64,000 bases of DNA from Microcebus murinus (Eukaryota > Chordata > Mammalia > Primates > Cheirogaleidae), in NCBI RefSeq assembly GCF_040939455.1, contig NC_134115.1, positions 22,576,727 to 22,640,726 of the forward strand, written 5' to 3'. Below the pieces are notes generated by a model. The model was given only the letters and a program-made list of their open reading frames with translations. It made no database searches and was not told where the DNA came from. The translations under genes and the position numbers were made by a program. Positions 25,576 to 38,290 of this stretch are shown here, piece after piece. How positions within the stretch are numbered: the stretch's first letter is position 1; every line of letters begins with the position of its first letter.

Positions 25576-25794
25576 GGCAGGAGATATTGGTAAAGAGGGG
25601 ATCCCATATGACCTGTGTGCTTTGGCATCTGGCAAACTTTGTGCTGAATATCAGAAAAGAACCTTTTATACAGGTTTAGTCCATGTTACTAAGTATAGTC
25701 TCCATGGAATTCTTAATTTCCTTACACACTTTTCTTTTTCACACTGAACTGGCTGTACTTAGAAACCAAAGCATGATGCTAAGGTTAAAAGTCA

Positions 25795-25975
25795 GCGTGG
25801 AGATACAGCGACAGGGCACTGGCTGAGAGAGTCAGGTTTAGATTATAGTCTCTTCTCTGCCACTAACTCACCATGTGAATGTGGGCTAAATCCTTTGTCC
25901 TCAGGAAAACTGAAGCTTAATCATGTCTAAGGCCATATTAAATCCTGCAATGTGATGACCTGGACAAGCATTTTC
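25795..25975 (+). repeat. MIR SINE fossil
   Basis: Plus-oriented: gagtcaggtttagattatag, ctctgccactaactcacc, tgggctaaatcctttgtcc, gaaaactgaagctta. Lies about 160 bp from the Asn exon, on the side of its splice donor. Confidence 0.65.
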
Positions 25976-26135
25976 AATGAATTAGTAACATTTACAATTA
26001 CTTGCATCATCAGCTAATCTGACTTTCTATTTTTGCATATGACCTGTGCATATATATTTATGGCTTGCCCTTTGGATTTCAAAGTGAACATTAAAAAAAT
26101 AGGTCACGACAGGCATGCATGCAAATGCCACGTAC

Positions 26136-26348
26136 GATTTTCTTATCGTAAGACTCTCCACTGCTGTAGGTGGTGGCCAGTGTGGATGAACATTCTTCCA
26201 GGTACCAAGGTTTCTTTCCGCTTTCCGCTGTGCTGCTGATGGAGATGGTGTAGATGCTGTTGGTGTAGCCATCACAGGAGCAGTGGTCTTTGCTCCTTCC
26301 GCCATTTCCGGACGCCCAGACAAACACAGAGCCAAGGCCTCTCCGCCC
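26136..26348 (-). CDS. PCSK5: PCSK5 coding exon with the oxyanion-hole asparagine
   Basis: The exon has 213 bases, exactly 71 codons, phase 0 at both ends. It begins [17 protein letters not shown] after an acceptor gcaaacag (AG at 26350-26349) and ends ESYDKKI before a GTACGT donor (26135 downward). The Asn of SGNGG is the oxyanion-hole residue (Asn315 in human-like numbering, the equivalent of furin Asn295). CSCDGYTNS carries the Asp that corresponds to the second acidic S1-pocket residue of furin. Two cysteines in CSC are in the place where the family forms a disulphide. [18 protein letters not shown] continues the substrate-binding core. The upstream intron is 19,486 bp, the largest complete one here. 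No disabling change is visible. Confidence 0.97.
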
Positions 26349-26559
26349 CTGTTTGCAAACAGAGAAAGCTAAATGATGGTCTGAAAAGATGAGGATCACA
26401 GGCACTAAATAAAGAGGAGATCAGGATAACAGGACAGAGTTGAATACCTGCAGAAGGGATGCAGTGTTATTTTAATAAGCTGGGCTTACGATGCTTTTGA
26501 AGAGTTATTTTTATAAACTAAAACAGTCACCCAAGTAACAAGCACACCAATGATGACAA

Positions 26560-26790
26560 TGATAATGGCTAATATCTATGGACTGAGCGCAATTCTAAAT
26601 GCTTGACATGAAATGGACTGAATCTTCCAACAGCCCTGTGAGACTGGTGCCATTTTTGTCCCCATTATGCAGATGAGAAATTGAGGAACGTAAGTGTAGA
26701 GAGGCTAAGCATCTGTGTTGCATCACATAGTCAGTGGGCAGCAGAAGCAGGTACTGACCAGGTATTTACTTCTGGAACCTACCTCCCCTA
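26560..26790 (-). repeat. MIR SINE fossil
   Basis: Reverse-complement MIR: aatggctaatatctatgg, tgtccccattatgcagatg, agaaattgaggaacg and cacatagtcagtgggcag. Confidence 0.75.
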
Positions 26791-28644
26791 TGCATGGTGT
26801 GGACACTCAGTATGAAGGGATGTTAATGGATGCCACCATAAATAAAGGTTTTCAAGATCACATATGTTTGGAAACCCCTTAGTTATACAAAATTAAATAA
26901 GCTTCCTTATTGTAAAACCTCTATGACCCTTTAGTAAGTGAGTGATCACTGCAAAATTCTAAGAGCAGGATAGAGTCTAAAGCAATTTCCAAACATATTT
27001 GATCACAGATACCTTCTTCAATCAGATCCATTAACTTTTTTTTACAATGCTGGGAGATGAAGTCATATTCTTTATGCTAAAACTTAGTAGCTAAAAGTCA
27101 AACAGTTAAAATACTTTCCTATGGTCCTAAATAATCAAGGGATAGAAGCAAAGTAGAATACAGACTTATGAAATATAGTGACTAGTTCTCTAAGAGGAGG
27201 TCTTCAGAAGAAAACAGAGAAATAAGCCAAAGTGAAGAGTATTTCTGGGAATAGTTATAGATGAATCTCTAAGAAATTTTACCACTTTAAAGCTAGAATG
27301 CATGTTGTAGGATGTCTAGGCCAAATCTTATCATTTAGTAATTAGGAAGTAAAAACCAAAGCCATATAGTTGGTGATTGCTGAGCCTCTTTCTTCCCTCC
27401 AGGCCCTAACTTTCTGGTCATAGGTGGAAGGAAAAGTGTTTGGGATGTTGTCTTAGAATTTCTAGAAAAAGAGACAAAGAAAAAGAGACAACAAAGAATC
27501 TAGGGTATCCATGATAAACTCTCCCTGGCCTTGAATCTTGAAGAAACAGAATGAATATTTATGACATGATTTGATAGATGTGAACATAGCTTTCCTTTTG
27601 TCCTTCAACTTGGAAAAATGCAATATGATTACATAGGAACAGGAAAAATTCATGGAGAGAGACAAGTATGACCTTCCAGTTGCTGTGGCCATAAATAGCT
27701 GGGCCTGGTTTACCATCCCCCCTTCATCTTTCCATCAGAATATTCATGAAACACAAAGGACACAAAAATTATGAAGCCATCACAAACTAAGAATCTTGTT
27801 TAATTCTTTGTCAATCTCTAGGAAGAATTATGCCTCACTGTGGTATGGGTGGTCGGACTGAGAAACCTTGGTGACTGACTCATATCTAGGCCTCAGAGAC
27901 AAAATGACATAGCCAGAGAACGAGAATGTTCCAGTCTATCATAAAATACATCCCTCCATACATCCCCTAAATGGACACTGAGAGGTTATGTTTTGGGTGA
28001 AAAGCATGGTCACGATCACATTGGGCCTTACCTGACAGGTGAACAGAACACGAGAGATGGCACACCCACCTGGTTTAAACAGCATCGTAACAGATGATAA
28101 AGAACCGCAAAGCAATGAAAAAGCACAAACGGTACAATCACATGTGTAAATCTATGCAAAGTTATGGACTGTGTGCCTATGTATAAATTCAGTTAAAAGA
28201 TCTTTAAAAAGCAATTTGATTTTAGAGAATATTTAATAAAATAAAAGCAGGAAGTTCTTTTGTGTTCATGATGTAGTTACAAATGCAGGATGTGAAGTGA
28301 TAAAGTATGATATCAGCTTAGGAAAAGAGTGTGCGTGTTATGTGTGTGTGTATATAAAGAAGTCTATGGGTATAAAGTTAGACATGTAAAGCCACCATAA
28401 AGTGACAACATAATAGACATCCTGTTTGGTTAAGTTTAGGAAAGATTTTTATTTTCTTTTTTATATCAACCTTCTCTGACCATGTACTACTTATAAAAGT
28501 AGAAACAAACAAATTAATTCCTCTATTAAGAGGGAAAATACAAGGCCAATTCTTAAGAGATAATTTTTTATGTTATGATCAAAAGAGGTTTTTGCCCATA
28601 GAAGGTCCACTGTGTTCTAAAAACAACACAGCCTAACATTTCTA

Positions 28645-28815
28645 GAAACTTGCTGCATGCCAAGCACTAGGCAAACATTATTCTGCACAATCCGAGCCCA
28701 TATCCTCATCCTTTTACAGATGAGCAAACTGGGTCTCAGAAATGCTCACTAATGCCAGAGCCAGACTGAAATCTCTAAGTGCCAAAGCTTGAGCTATTAG
28801 CCCTTACGACAACAG
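28645..28815 (-). repeat. MIR SINE fossil
   Basis: Reverse-complement MIR: catgccaagcactaggcaa, ccttttacagatgagcaaac, and gccagagccagactgaaatc. Confidence 0.75.
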
Positions 28816-29569
28816 CTTCTTTTGGACAAAAAGAGGGCTCGCGGATATTGCATTGCTTTCAGCTAAATCTCCTGTGCTTTTGTTGAAACTTGGTATTAGG
28901 ATCTAGGAGCAGACTGAGTTCTTTCCAGACTTGGTAGGAGAATTAGAACTGATACCGAATCAGAACCACAGACGGGCTCCCCCTAGAAGTATGAACACAA
29001 GTCGTTCTATTCTGGCAGCACCCACAGCTGACACTATTAAGGAGGACAATGACATTGCCTAGGGGTCCTCTGGGGCTCCACTGGGTTGGGAGAGCCTTGG
29101 GTTAAGAGGATAGCAGATCATTACTACTGGCCTAAAAATGTCCCTTCAAGACAGAGGCGATGTCCTTGTATTATACTCACAGTTTGAGGGAATTCTTTTA
29201 TAACCAAGCATGGTGAAGGGAAATCCTAAAGGACAGTGTGGGGTCAACAACACTCCCAGGCCTGAGCTGCACGGGGAGATGAGAGTCATTGGAGCTGAGA
29301 CAGACAGGCGAACAGGAGTTGGTCAGGGGACACACTAACTCACTGTGACCATGCAGGGAGGGGGACAGGTGAACACATACTGAGCCCTCAATCTCCTCTG
29401 GCGACAATCTTGTGTCTTGCCAGTAAACCCTATTGGTCAAACCCCACAAGAAGCCCATGAACCTGGGAGTCCACAGGCAGAGGCCATAGAGAGCAGTGTC
29501 ACTATACACAGAGCCCATGGAGAGAGACCTTAAGGGTTAAAGAGGAGACATTCACAATAGTCCTTAAAG

Positions 29570-29778
29570 TGCATGAAGGACTGAGTTGTGTTCCCCCCAG
29601 TTCATATGTTGAAGCCTCAAAACCCAATGTGACTATATTTGGAGACAGGGTTTTTAACGAGGCAATTAAGGTTAAATGAGGTCATAAATGCAGGGCTCAA
29701 TCCGATAGGACTGGTGTCCATATGAAAAGAGGAAGAGAAGAGCTCTCTCTCTCTCTTTCTCCCCCTCCCTCCCTCCCT

Positions 29779-29830
<52 letters not shown>

Positions 29831-30040
29831 GTGGGCACAGGGAATAGTCCACGTGAGGGCATAGCGAAAGAAGGGGCTGTCTGCAAGCTGTGGAGAGAGG
29901 CTACCCCAGGCTCCAGCTCTGCTGCCACCTTGATCTTAAACTTTCAGTCTTCCAATCTCTAGAACTTCAGGAAAATAAATTCTGTTGTTTAAGCCGCCCA
30001 GTCTGTGGTGTTCTGTTGCGGCAGCCGGAGCTAACTAACA
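29570..30040 (+). mobile_element. Solo MLT1 LTR (ERVL-MaLR) with intact ends
   Basis: The LTR begins TGCATGAAGG and ends CTAACTAACA (TG..CA), flanked by the 5-bp duplication taaag at 29565-29569 and 30041-30045. Diagnostic pieces are gttcatatgttgaagcc, tatttggagacagggt, 'cctgatctt'-like ccttgatcttaaactttc and gttgtttaagccgcccag, with aataaa before it. No internal retroviral sequence is attached, so this is a solo LTR left by recombination. It includes an expanded CT tract. Confidence 0.93.
29743..29827. repeat. CT/CCCT microsatellite inside MLT1
   Basis: A pure pyrimidine run of about 85 bases made of (CT)n, (CCCT)n and (CT)n. MLT1 consensus itself has a short CT run at this place. Confidence 0.93.
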
Positions 30041-30387
30041 TAAAGAGACAGGAGGAGATAAACACGGCCTGCCCCCACTGGATTCCGCAGTTCTGATGTA
30101 GGGTACACAGAAGCTGCTGCCCTGTTACCCACGAGGCAATCCGACCTCTATGCTCATGCGTGTGGTTTATGATTAAAGTTCCAGGAATAAACAGACTGAA
30201 TTTGTGGGCTAACAATGCCATATAGACAGCTGCTGAAGATCTATGGGGTTAATGGGAAACAATTAACAATTCACACATTTATTTACTACAGATGCATAGG
30301 GGGTTTTCATAGTGTGAAACATCCGGAAACCAAAGCACATGTGAAAAAAACATCCAATATACAGAGTAATTTAAGAATTGAACGTTA

Positions 30388-30509
30388 TGGGGGATGGTCA
30401 TGATGGAGACTCAGACTTTTGGGGGGAGGGGGGGAAATGGGCATTTATTGAAACCTTAAAATCTGTACCCCCATAATATGCCAAAATAAAAAAAAATTAA
30501 AAAAAAAAA
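30388..30509 (+). mobile_element. 5'-truncated L1 3' end, lemur type, 15-bp TSD
   Basis: About 122 bp: a short 5' part, a G-rich block (ggggggaggggggg), then gcatttattgaaacctta, gtacccccataatatgcc and an A-rich tail. The perfect 15-bp duplication aagaattgaacgtta flanks it at 30373-30387 and 30510-30524. The G-rich 3' UTR tract and the end sequence are as I recall for lemur L1. Confidence 0.9.
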
Positions 30510-30678
30510 AAGAATTGAACGTTAATGTGGGGTGAAGGCAGCAGGGAGGGTGGGCAGAGTACTAAAAAGAGAAAAGAATCTTGAGGCAAATATTTTCCCT
30601 AAGCATAGGAAATAATGTCATTTTTTAGCTTGGTGAATATTGTGACTACAATTGGTTATTTAAATATGGCTTTGTATG

Positions 30679-30679
<1 letters not shown>

Positions 30680-30717
<38 letters not shown>
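30680..30717. repeat. (CA)19 microsatellite
   Basis: Uninterrupted CA dinucleotide run. Confidence 0.95.
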
Positions 30718-30719
<2 letters not shown>

Positions 30720-31214
30720 TAAATCCCTTCAGCTTAATTGAGTGCTAAGTTAAAAGTTAATAAACTTAAGGTAAAATATATTATGAAATCTATGCAGGAT
30801 CCATTTGACCAAACTGTAAATATTTCCTTTGTGCATTAAATGTGCATGTGTTTTTCCTCACATATGCCCTACAAAAATCAATTTATATTACCCCATAAGC
30901 ATTATTATTAAAGGATAGAAAGGGAGTAGACTTTCTTATAGCTCAGGAGGTCAGAAAAGGCCACTTTATGCTGGATTACCAATTAAATCACACACCCCGA
31001 GCTAGCTTTTGAGAGCTGTAGAGTATGACGAAACTAAATTTCTTTCTTTAAAACAGTGTGATTATTTTTTAGCCAGTGCAGTTAGGTTTTATTTGGTATT
31101 TTAATATTACTTTGTTCTTCTGTATTGCTTAGAAAATATTCTTAAAGGGCCATGAATAAACAGGAGGTATCTTGTGATATAAAAAGGAGGAAGAAAGATA
31201 ATTACATATATTAA

Positions 31215-31385
31215 TATGTGGCTAGATACCATGCTGGACACTTTCATATATTATTAGTCAATTTACAGCAACACCAGCAAGATATTATATTATAGTATAT
31301 GGATTTGTACAGATTAGAAAACTGAGAAACATTAATATGCCCAGTATCATATTAATAGAATGTGGTGGAGACAAGCGGTAGACAC
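31215..31385 (-). repeat. MIR SINE fossil
   Basis: Diverged reverse-complement MIR: gctagataccatgctggac, tttgtacagattagaaaac and tgagaaacattaatatgcc. Confidence 0.5.
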
Positions 31386-34300
31386 CTTAGATCTGACCAG
31401 AACCTACGTATCTCTATATGTCAACATGCAGAGGCACAAGAAAACTACTTTAGAATGAGGAACTTTCATTTCTCTGTAATGTTTTCCAAGCACGGCCTCT
31501 TTCAATACCCAACTTACCAAAGCCCCTTCCCATTCCTCTCCCAACCTTTTTTGAGATTCCTCCTCTCAGTGAGAAGAGACCACCATCCTCTCAGTAAGCT
31601 CTTCCATGTACCATGGTCACTCCATAGTCCATAGTCCATGGATAAGGGGCTTTTAGGGCTATGGAAGAATGATGGAGAAAGATGGGAATCCCACCCCTAA
31701 TGACTCAGTAGCTGAGATACAAAGACAGAACTGTTCATCTTTTTAAAGCTCAAGGACATTCTGACTAGTGTTTCCAAAATGAATCTCGTTCCTTCACAGA
31801 TCAGCATTCATTGAAAGAAACAGATCTGGTGTAGAAACATAATGCAAAGGCAAAAACAGAAAAGAAAGAACATCTCAAAAACAAGAACAAAACAAAACCC
31901 TATAAAAAACTATTATTTTTAAATTATTATTTTTTTGTAGCACTCATACAAACCAGTTGTTTTAGAATGCTAAAATGTATTGCTTCTTGAAGCAATTTTA
32001 ATAACTTTTTGAATCATTATCATCAACAGGATAAATGACTCACATGAACCAGAAAGGTGACCTGAAAAGCAACCAGAAAAGAAATACAGTCGATAGCTGA
32101 AAACAAATCAGGAGCAGATGGGCACTCCAGTCCCAGGGCCTTGGAGACTAAACTGGTATAGTCTGGAGGGAGAAAGCTTTCTTTGGGATGCCACAGAGAA
32201 TGTAGCCATGGTACAGATGCAGTAAGACATCTTTGGGATGAGCTTACTAACACCTGAGACTTGCTTCTTCAATCAGTTCATTTGAGTAAGATGGGGGCTG
32301 AGGGTAGGGAAATTAATTATACAAAACTGAAGTAGACCCAAGGAATAAAGTGTGCCATTCCCCCTCCCCCCTAAAAAACAATCCAAGGGACTCAAATGAG
32401 ACAGATATGAGATGTTTCGTCCAATGTAAAGAATATACAGATTTCACTTGATTCCGCTTCTACTTTCAGAATATTTCACTGTTGTGCTCTCAGAATAACT
32501 AAGATAAATGGAGGAACTACTTTCTATATTTTGAAAACAAACCGTCATTCATTATGGTTTATTTACTTGGTGATCTGAGTGTAGCGAACAGTTCAGTAAT
32601 TCCATTTGTTTCCAAACAAAAATTACTGAATTGAAAATGCTTACGAATGGAAAGCAACAGCTCCCCAAAGATGATTTCAACAGCTAGCCAACAACCCAAG
32701 TGTCCTCCACACGCACACCTACTGGCCAGGGCCTGCCTCAGCCCCGTTCCTGCCCCTACTAGTGGGCTCAATCTTTACTCATCTGCTTTAGAGTGTTAGC
32801 TGCTAGAGCTGCCCATGCAGCCCTAAGTTAGACCGGGAGGAAGGAGTGTGTAACTGTCCACAGACTGACTTCCAAAAACCACTCTATGGGAGTGTCTCCA
32901 CCACTCTCATTCTATACTACTTAGCCTGCTAAAGAATGGCTGATAAGAAAGATGGAAAATACTAATACAGTTATTTTCTACTTCTTTAGAGGGAAAAATG
33001 GAGCAAAGAGGGTTTTCTTTTTTATGATAGTAACCTATTTCTCCTCCTTTCTATCTTCCTGCCATTTCTCATGTGATATGACTTCATTCCTGCCTCATCT
33101 TCCTCATCTCAATTTCATCCATCTTCTCAGCTCCACACCAGGTACTCTATATTCTAATTTCCTATACACAACAGGCCACTAGGGCCAAGTATATGAAGTC
33201 ATTTTTTTTATGTTCATTTGACTTTTTAATAACACACTGAAAATATTAGATACTGTTATTAGCAACCATATTAATTTTACCATTCACAAATGAAAATCCA
33301 TTTTATATGCTTCCTGAGCACACCAAATGCAGTCGACTTCACTTTTAAAAGAATAGAGAGCCCAGTAATGATTATAGGAATGGCTGCTGGTGACAACAGT
33401 TGTGAGCATTTTGGTAAAATGACACAATTTGAAATGAATGCCATTGATAACCCACATCAGGGTCTTTTCACAATATTGTTCATGTTCTAGTCCATGAATG
33501 GACAGCATGGTTCACCGAATCCAGGGAACATAAAGGTGACTGTAGGTCAGTTTTCTAAACACTTGAAGATGGTGAGTAAATTAGTCAAAGACTAGTGTAA
33601 AGAATAATTAATCAGTGCTGCAAATACAGAACTCCCCTACACTCAGGTTCCCGATAATCCACAAATTTTATATTTATTGTGTGAATAGAAAGAAAAAAAA
33701 TTGAGTTGCTTATCTATCATATCTGCTGGAATATAAATTCAGTAGAGCATCAAGTCACTAAGGGCTTAATAGAATCAATCTCATTATCAGAGATGCCCTT
33801 TCTTCAGAAGGGTTTGACACTGAGGGCTCACCCATTTAACAAAGCTCCTTAACTTATCACAAAAGTGCACAAGTGTGACCCTTGGCTCCTGACAGCAGCT
33901 ATCACAACACTGTAGAGTTTCCTTTTGACTTTGTTTCTCTTTATAGCATAACCAGAAGAAAATCAGTCTTTCGTGGAGAAAGGGTAGTAGAATACCTATG
34001 AAGAAATAAAAACTGGGTGTGTTTACAAATGGAAATAAATATGCTTTCAAGCAAAGAATTTTATTTCGATTAACCTTTAGCTATTCTGTATATTCAGGAA
34101 ATTCAAATAACAAAAATTTGGAGCTGAATAATGTACTACAGATGTTATGTAAAGCTGGACACATCAGAAGTTCATTCACTGAAATGTTAAATTTCTACAT
34201 AAGGAACCTAAGGAAATTAAGTTAGCAGAGCCAATTAGAGGCAGGGCTGGGACTGAAATGTGCCCAGTCTTGCCCTGTCCAATGCACATATCATTGACCA

Positions 34301-35514
34301 GTATTGACACTGGATGCTCCTAAAAATACTGAACAACACAGTTTAGGAAAATATACTTAACAATAGTGGATTAGAGAAAAATTTAAATAACAAAAACAAC
34401 CTCCCCTTATCTCATTTGCTAAATCAACAATTCCCAAATAATTGTTTGTTTTAACATTCTCCCTATGGTCAAGTGATATCCCTCAATCCCCTGATTTTTC
34501 TTTAGACCTCATTTTCTTCATCTGACTCACAGAAGCCTCAGCAAGACTCAGGTTAATAGTTACTTCTGGTCACTTCCATAGTCCTCCATGCTTTGAGCCC
34601 CATGCAGGCTGTTTTCCCTGGGCATGGGAACTGCTAACGCTGGCTGGAAGGAAGGAGGAGCATGCAGACTAGGTGCCCCAATTCCTCATTCCAAGCAGCT
34701 GAAGAAGTAAACACGTATCTCATATGCTCTCTGAAATAATCACAATCAATGATGAATAGCACCAACACAGCTGTTCTGGGTGCACCAGCCATTCCAGCAT
34801 ACTCATATTCTGGAGAAGAAAAGTCATTCTCACACCTGCCAAAAGTTCCTACATCTTGGATCATGGCAGAGCAAAGGCAAAACTATGCTCAGACTTTCAG
34901 GAGAGCCAGGATAATGAAACTGAGACAGACATTTCCAGTATTCACGTTAATTACTGCTGTTGAAAATGCTCAGAAATATACCATCACCTTGATATGTATA
35001 TTGAAGAGGTAACATTTGAAAAACTCTTTTCGCAGAGAATAAAAACATTTATTATCAACAGGGGCATGAGAGGAATTCACTGTAAATGTTTGGAAAGGCA
35101 TTTGGAAGGCAGGATAGAGGGATATTCCTGCAATAAAGAAAAGTTCATACTTTTCTTAAAGTTAGCTCTAGAACACAAAATTCCTCACTGTGAACTGGTT
35201 CCAACTGCCAGCTCAACTCTGAAGGGTTAAGCAAGCTGTCCCTCTCTGAAGTCCAGCATGCGGCTTGAAGGGTATCAGGCCTCTACTCCATGAAGCGGTA
35301 GCCTTGACTTTACAAGGAGAAGCTCCTAACATTCCTGAAACAGAGAAAACCAGCCCTCTACATTTTCTATCCATAAATACAATCCTGTCTTAAAACAAAT
35401 TCTACTTCAGAAAAAAATTACGATTAGGCTCATACTATTTACACGACTCTGTGGTGACTATTCCAGGGTCCTCACAGATGCAGCCAATGTGGCCCTTCCT
35501 CCGAGAAGGAGCCT

Positions 35515-35690
35515 GGCCCCTGGGGCTGGGCACTGCACGTGGGCGATCTCATTCAGCCTTCATAATGGCAACATAAAGCCAATTTTATCACCGCCTTTTC
35601 TCTGGGAAATGGAAGTCTAATAACTTGTCTCGGGTCGAATAGCTAGAGAGTAACTAAATGGAGCAAGGCCAGCAGCACTCTCTGCACCAT
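35515..35690 (-). repeat. MIR SINE fossil
   Basis: Reverse-complement MIR: gctgggcactgcacgtggg, gatctcattcagccttcat, taataacttgtctcgggtcg and aatagctagagagtaac. Confidence 0.55.
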
Positions 35691-35879
35691 CCCGGGGCTC
35701 ATCCAAGGATGAACAGAAAGAGAACAAACGATATAGTGAAGTTCAGGATGATGCCAAATCAGTTGCCTGGGTAATAAGTTTTCTGGGAATTCAGAGAAGA
35801 GGGAGATCTTTGCTGTAGTGTATGCTTTTGTGACCACAGCTCAGCTACTGTTGACTTCTCAGCGGAGTGTGCACAGATG

Positions 35880-36020
35880 GGTACACGACTCACTGGATGA
35901 GAGCAGATGTCGCACCCAGCATGGTGGTGGAGAGCACCACAGTCATGCTTCTTACTGGCCATGTCACCTAACTTTGCCAAGACTTAGCTTACAAATCAAT
36001 AAAGTGGGTGAATCTGTGAG
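35880..36020 (+). repeat. Possible MIR SINE fossil
   Basis: Plus-oriented resemblance: ttcttactggccatgtcacc, aactttgccaagacttagc and aatcaataaagtgggtg. Confidence 0.4.
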
Positions 36021-38129
36021 GAACACCCCAATGCCCAACTCAATTGGCTATCAGAGTTAGCCAATGAGGAATGTAGGCTCAGGTTAAGTGAGAAAAACAT
36101 CTGCTGTAGAAGCCATACATACTTTCAAATCATTTGATATTATCAACCCAGCTCAACTGATCCTTATTGATTACATAGTGGCCATTTTTTTTCCCCAATT
36201 ACTGCCATGTTATGTTGAAGGAAATTGATCTGTCTGTTCTCCCCCATCAGTTTTCCCTCAAAACTATGGTTCGAATCACAGCAACTCAGGAATGGAATGG
36301 ACCTTTACTTGACCCAATTCAATCCCTGTATGATTTTGAATCTTCCCTTAACAGGGACCACCCAGCCTATTCTAGAACACTCCTGTGAGAAGGAACTCAC
36401 TTACCCCCCAGGTAGCCCAGCAGCCACTATAAAGACAACAAAACAAACCCAAAGAAAAAAAGACTGTTACTGATATCTGGTTAATCCAGGAGTATTAATA
36501 GAAGAGTCTTACAGAAGGATTTAGAATGGGATCCGCAAAAGTTAATTTAAATTATTCACAGAGTTACTAAGGAATCTGTAAACTAAAACTGAAAACAAGG
36601 TGACAATAAATCTTTGAAATTTGCACCTACACAAGGCTAGAACAGATTTGTGCTCTTTCCCACAAAAATGTACCACAATTCACATTAACACAGTCATCTA
36701 AATTTGATACTTGGGTGTCAGATAACTTTGGGACAATTATATAATGTGAAACCACATGTGTTTACAAAAGATACACATTTTTTTGTTTCCAAAATATATC
36801 ATATTATATTGGGTACACTTGGCAAGCCACTTCTTAGCTTCGTTACTGTTCTAAATTACACAGAGTTTCACCAGGATATAGTTAAATCCTGAGGGAGGAT
36901 TTTAAAAGTAAATCCCAGTTAAAGTCAATTTTCATTAAGTGGAACCAATTTTTAAATAAGCTCCCTTCTCTATCTTTGCCTAACCATATATCATTCCAAA
37001 GTTTTACAACGTTTGCCAACTAATTTAACAGCAATCTGTCATTTATTAAAATGCAAACTGGTACCAATCCTGTTACAGCTGGGTGCATATCAGATAAAAA
37101 CATATCCCTCCTGGGTGGAATCAGTTAATTTTATCATGATTATTATTACTGCTTTTATTATATAAGCTCATTATACCTCTTCTCTCCCTTCCTGGTGAAC
37201 ATATGCCTTTAATTTAAGAGTGGAGAATGTGTGTGTGTGCACACGTGTGCATGTAAGAGCAACGTATGACTGTACAGCAACCTCCTGCTTTCAGGAAATA
37301 CTTCAAGTATCCAGTTTCAAAACCTGGTGAATTGAAAAGGCAGTTGATGATGGGAAGGCAAAATAATAATCATAGTCCTCATAAGAGATTGAACAGTCAG
37401 ACATATGCCAATACATAAATGTTCATCAAATGTCTTGGTTTCCATCTGGACCCCTGAATATAATAGAATGAAAGTGGGATGGGGCCCACTGTTCTAACAG
37501 TGAGATTAAGGGCCAATGATTCTGATTTCATTGACTTTTCTTGCCCATCCTTGATAGTGGCTCTGTTCTGTTGTAAATTCATGCTTTAATTGGTATTTCA
37601 AAAGCTAAAAAAGCTCCAAAGGGAAAAAAAAAAAAAAAAGACCTGGACTTGAAAGTACACTTGTGGATAAAACGACAAAGCAAACTTCATGAGCTGTGCC
37701 CTTAACATATCTACAATGAACTGCACAATTTCTCCAGACTAAGGTAAGATCTAAGGTCAATGCCAAATCAGTGCTTGGCACATCGTGGGTACTTAAGAAA
37801 CATTTCTTGAGTAAAATAATAAAAGAAGTACTGGTAACCTTAACATAAGCCTTTCTGACTACAGAAAATATTCAATTTCAAGGTTTTTGCTCTTTTTTTT
37901 AAAGAATGTTACTAAACACACTTGTCAGGAAATTGTGAAATGCTGTCAATGCGTTAGACACCTGCTGATGAATATCAATTTCACCCAGTCTTATTAAAGT
38001 TTAATAATCCAAATGGGGCAAAGAAGATGATTCCAAGGCAACTAGGCTGCACTGAAGTTTTGTTATTGTGTGCTGCTTTTTCTGCCCTCGCTTACCCGAG
38101 TCTGTAAACTGAAGGGACTTTGGGAGTTT

Positions 38130-38290
38130 GCTTGCACTTTACTTAGAACATGAATTCATCACTATACAGCGAGTTCCCCCAAGACAAAGGCTGGGTGTTA
38201 TTCACGTTTCCCTCCCACTTAGCAAAGTGCCTGGAATATTATAACCACCCAGTGAATGTCCTCTGAATGTAATCAGGAATAGATGATGGA
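38130..38290 (+). mobile_element. L2 LINE 3'-end fossil
   Basis: Plus-oriented L2 tail: aaggctgggtgttattcac, agcaaagtgcctggaata and agtgaatgtcctctgaatg. Confidence 0.5.
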
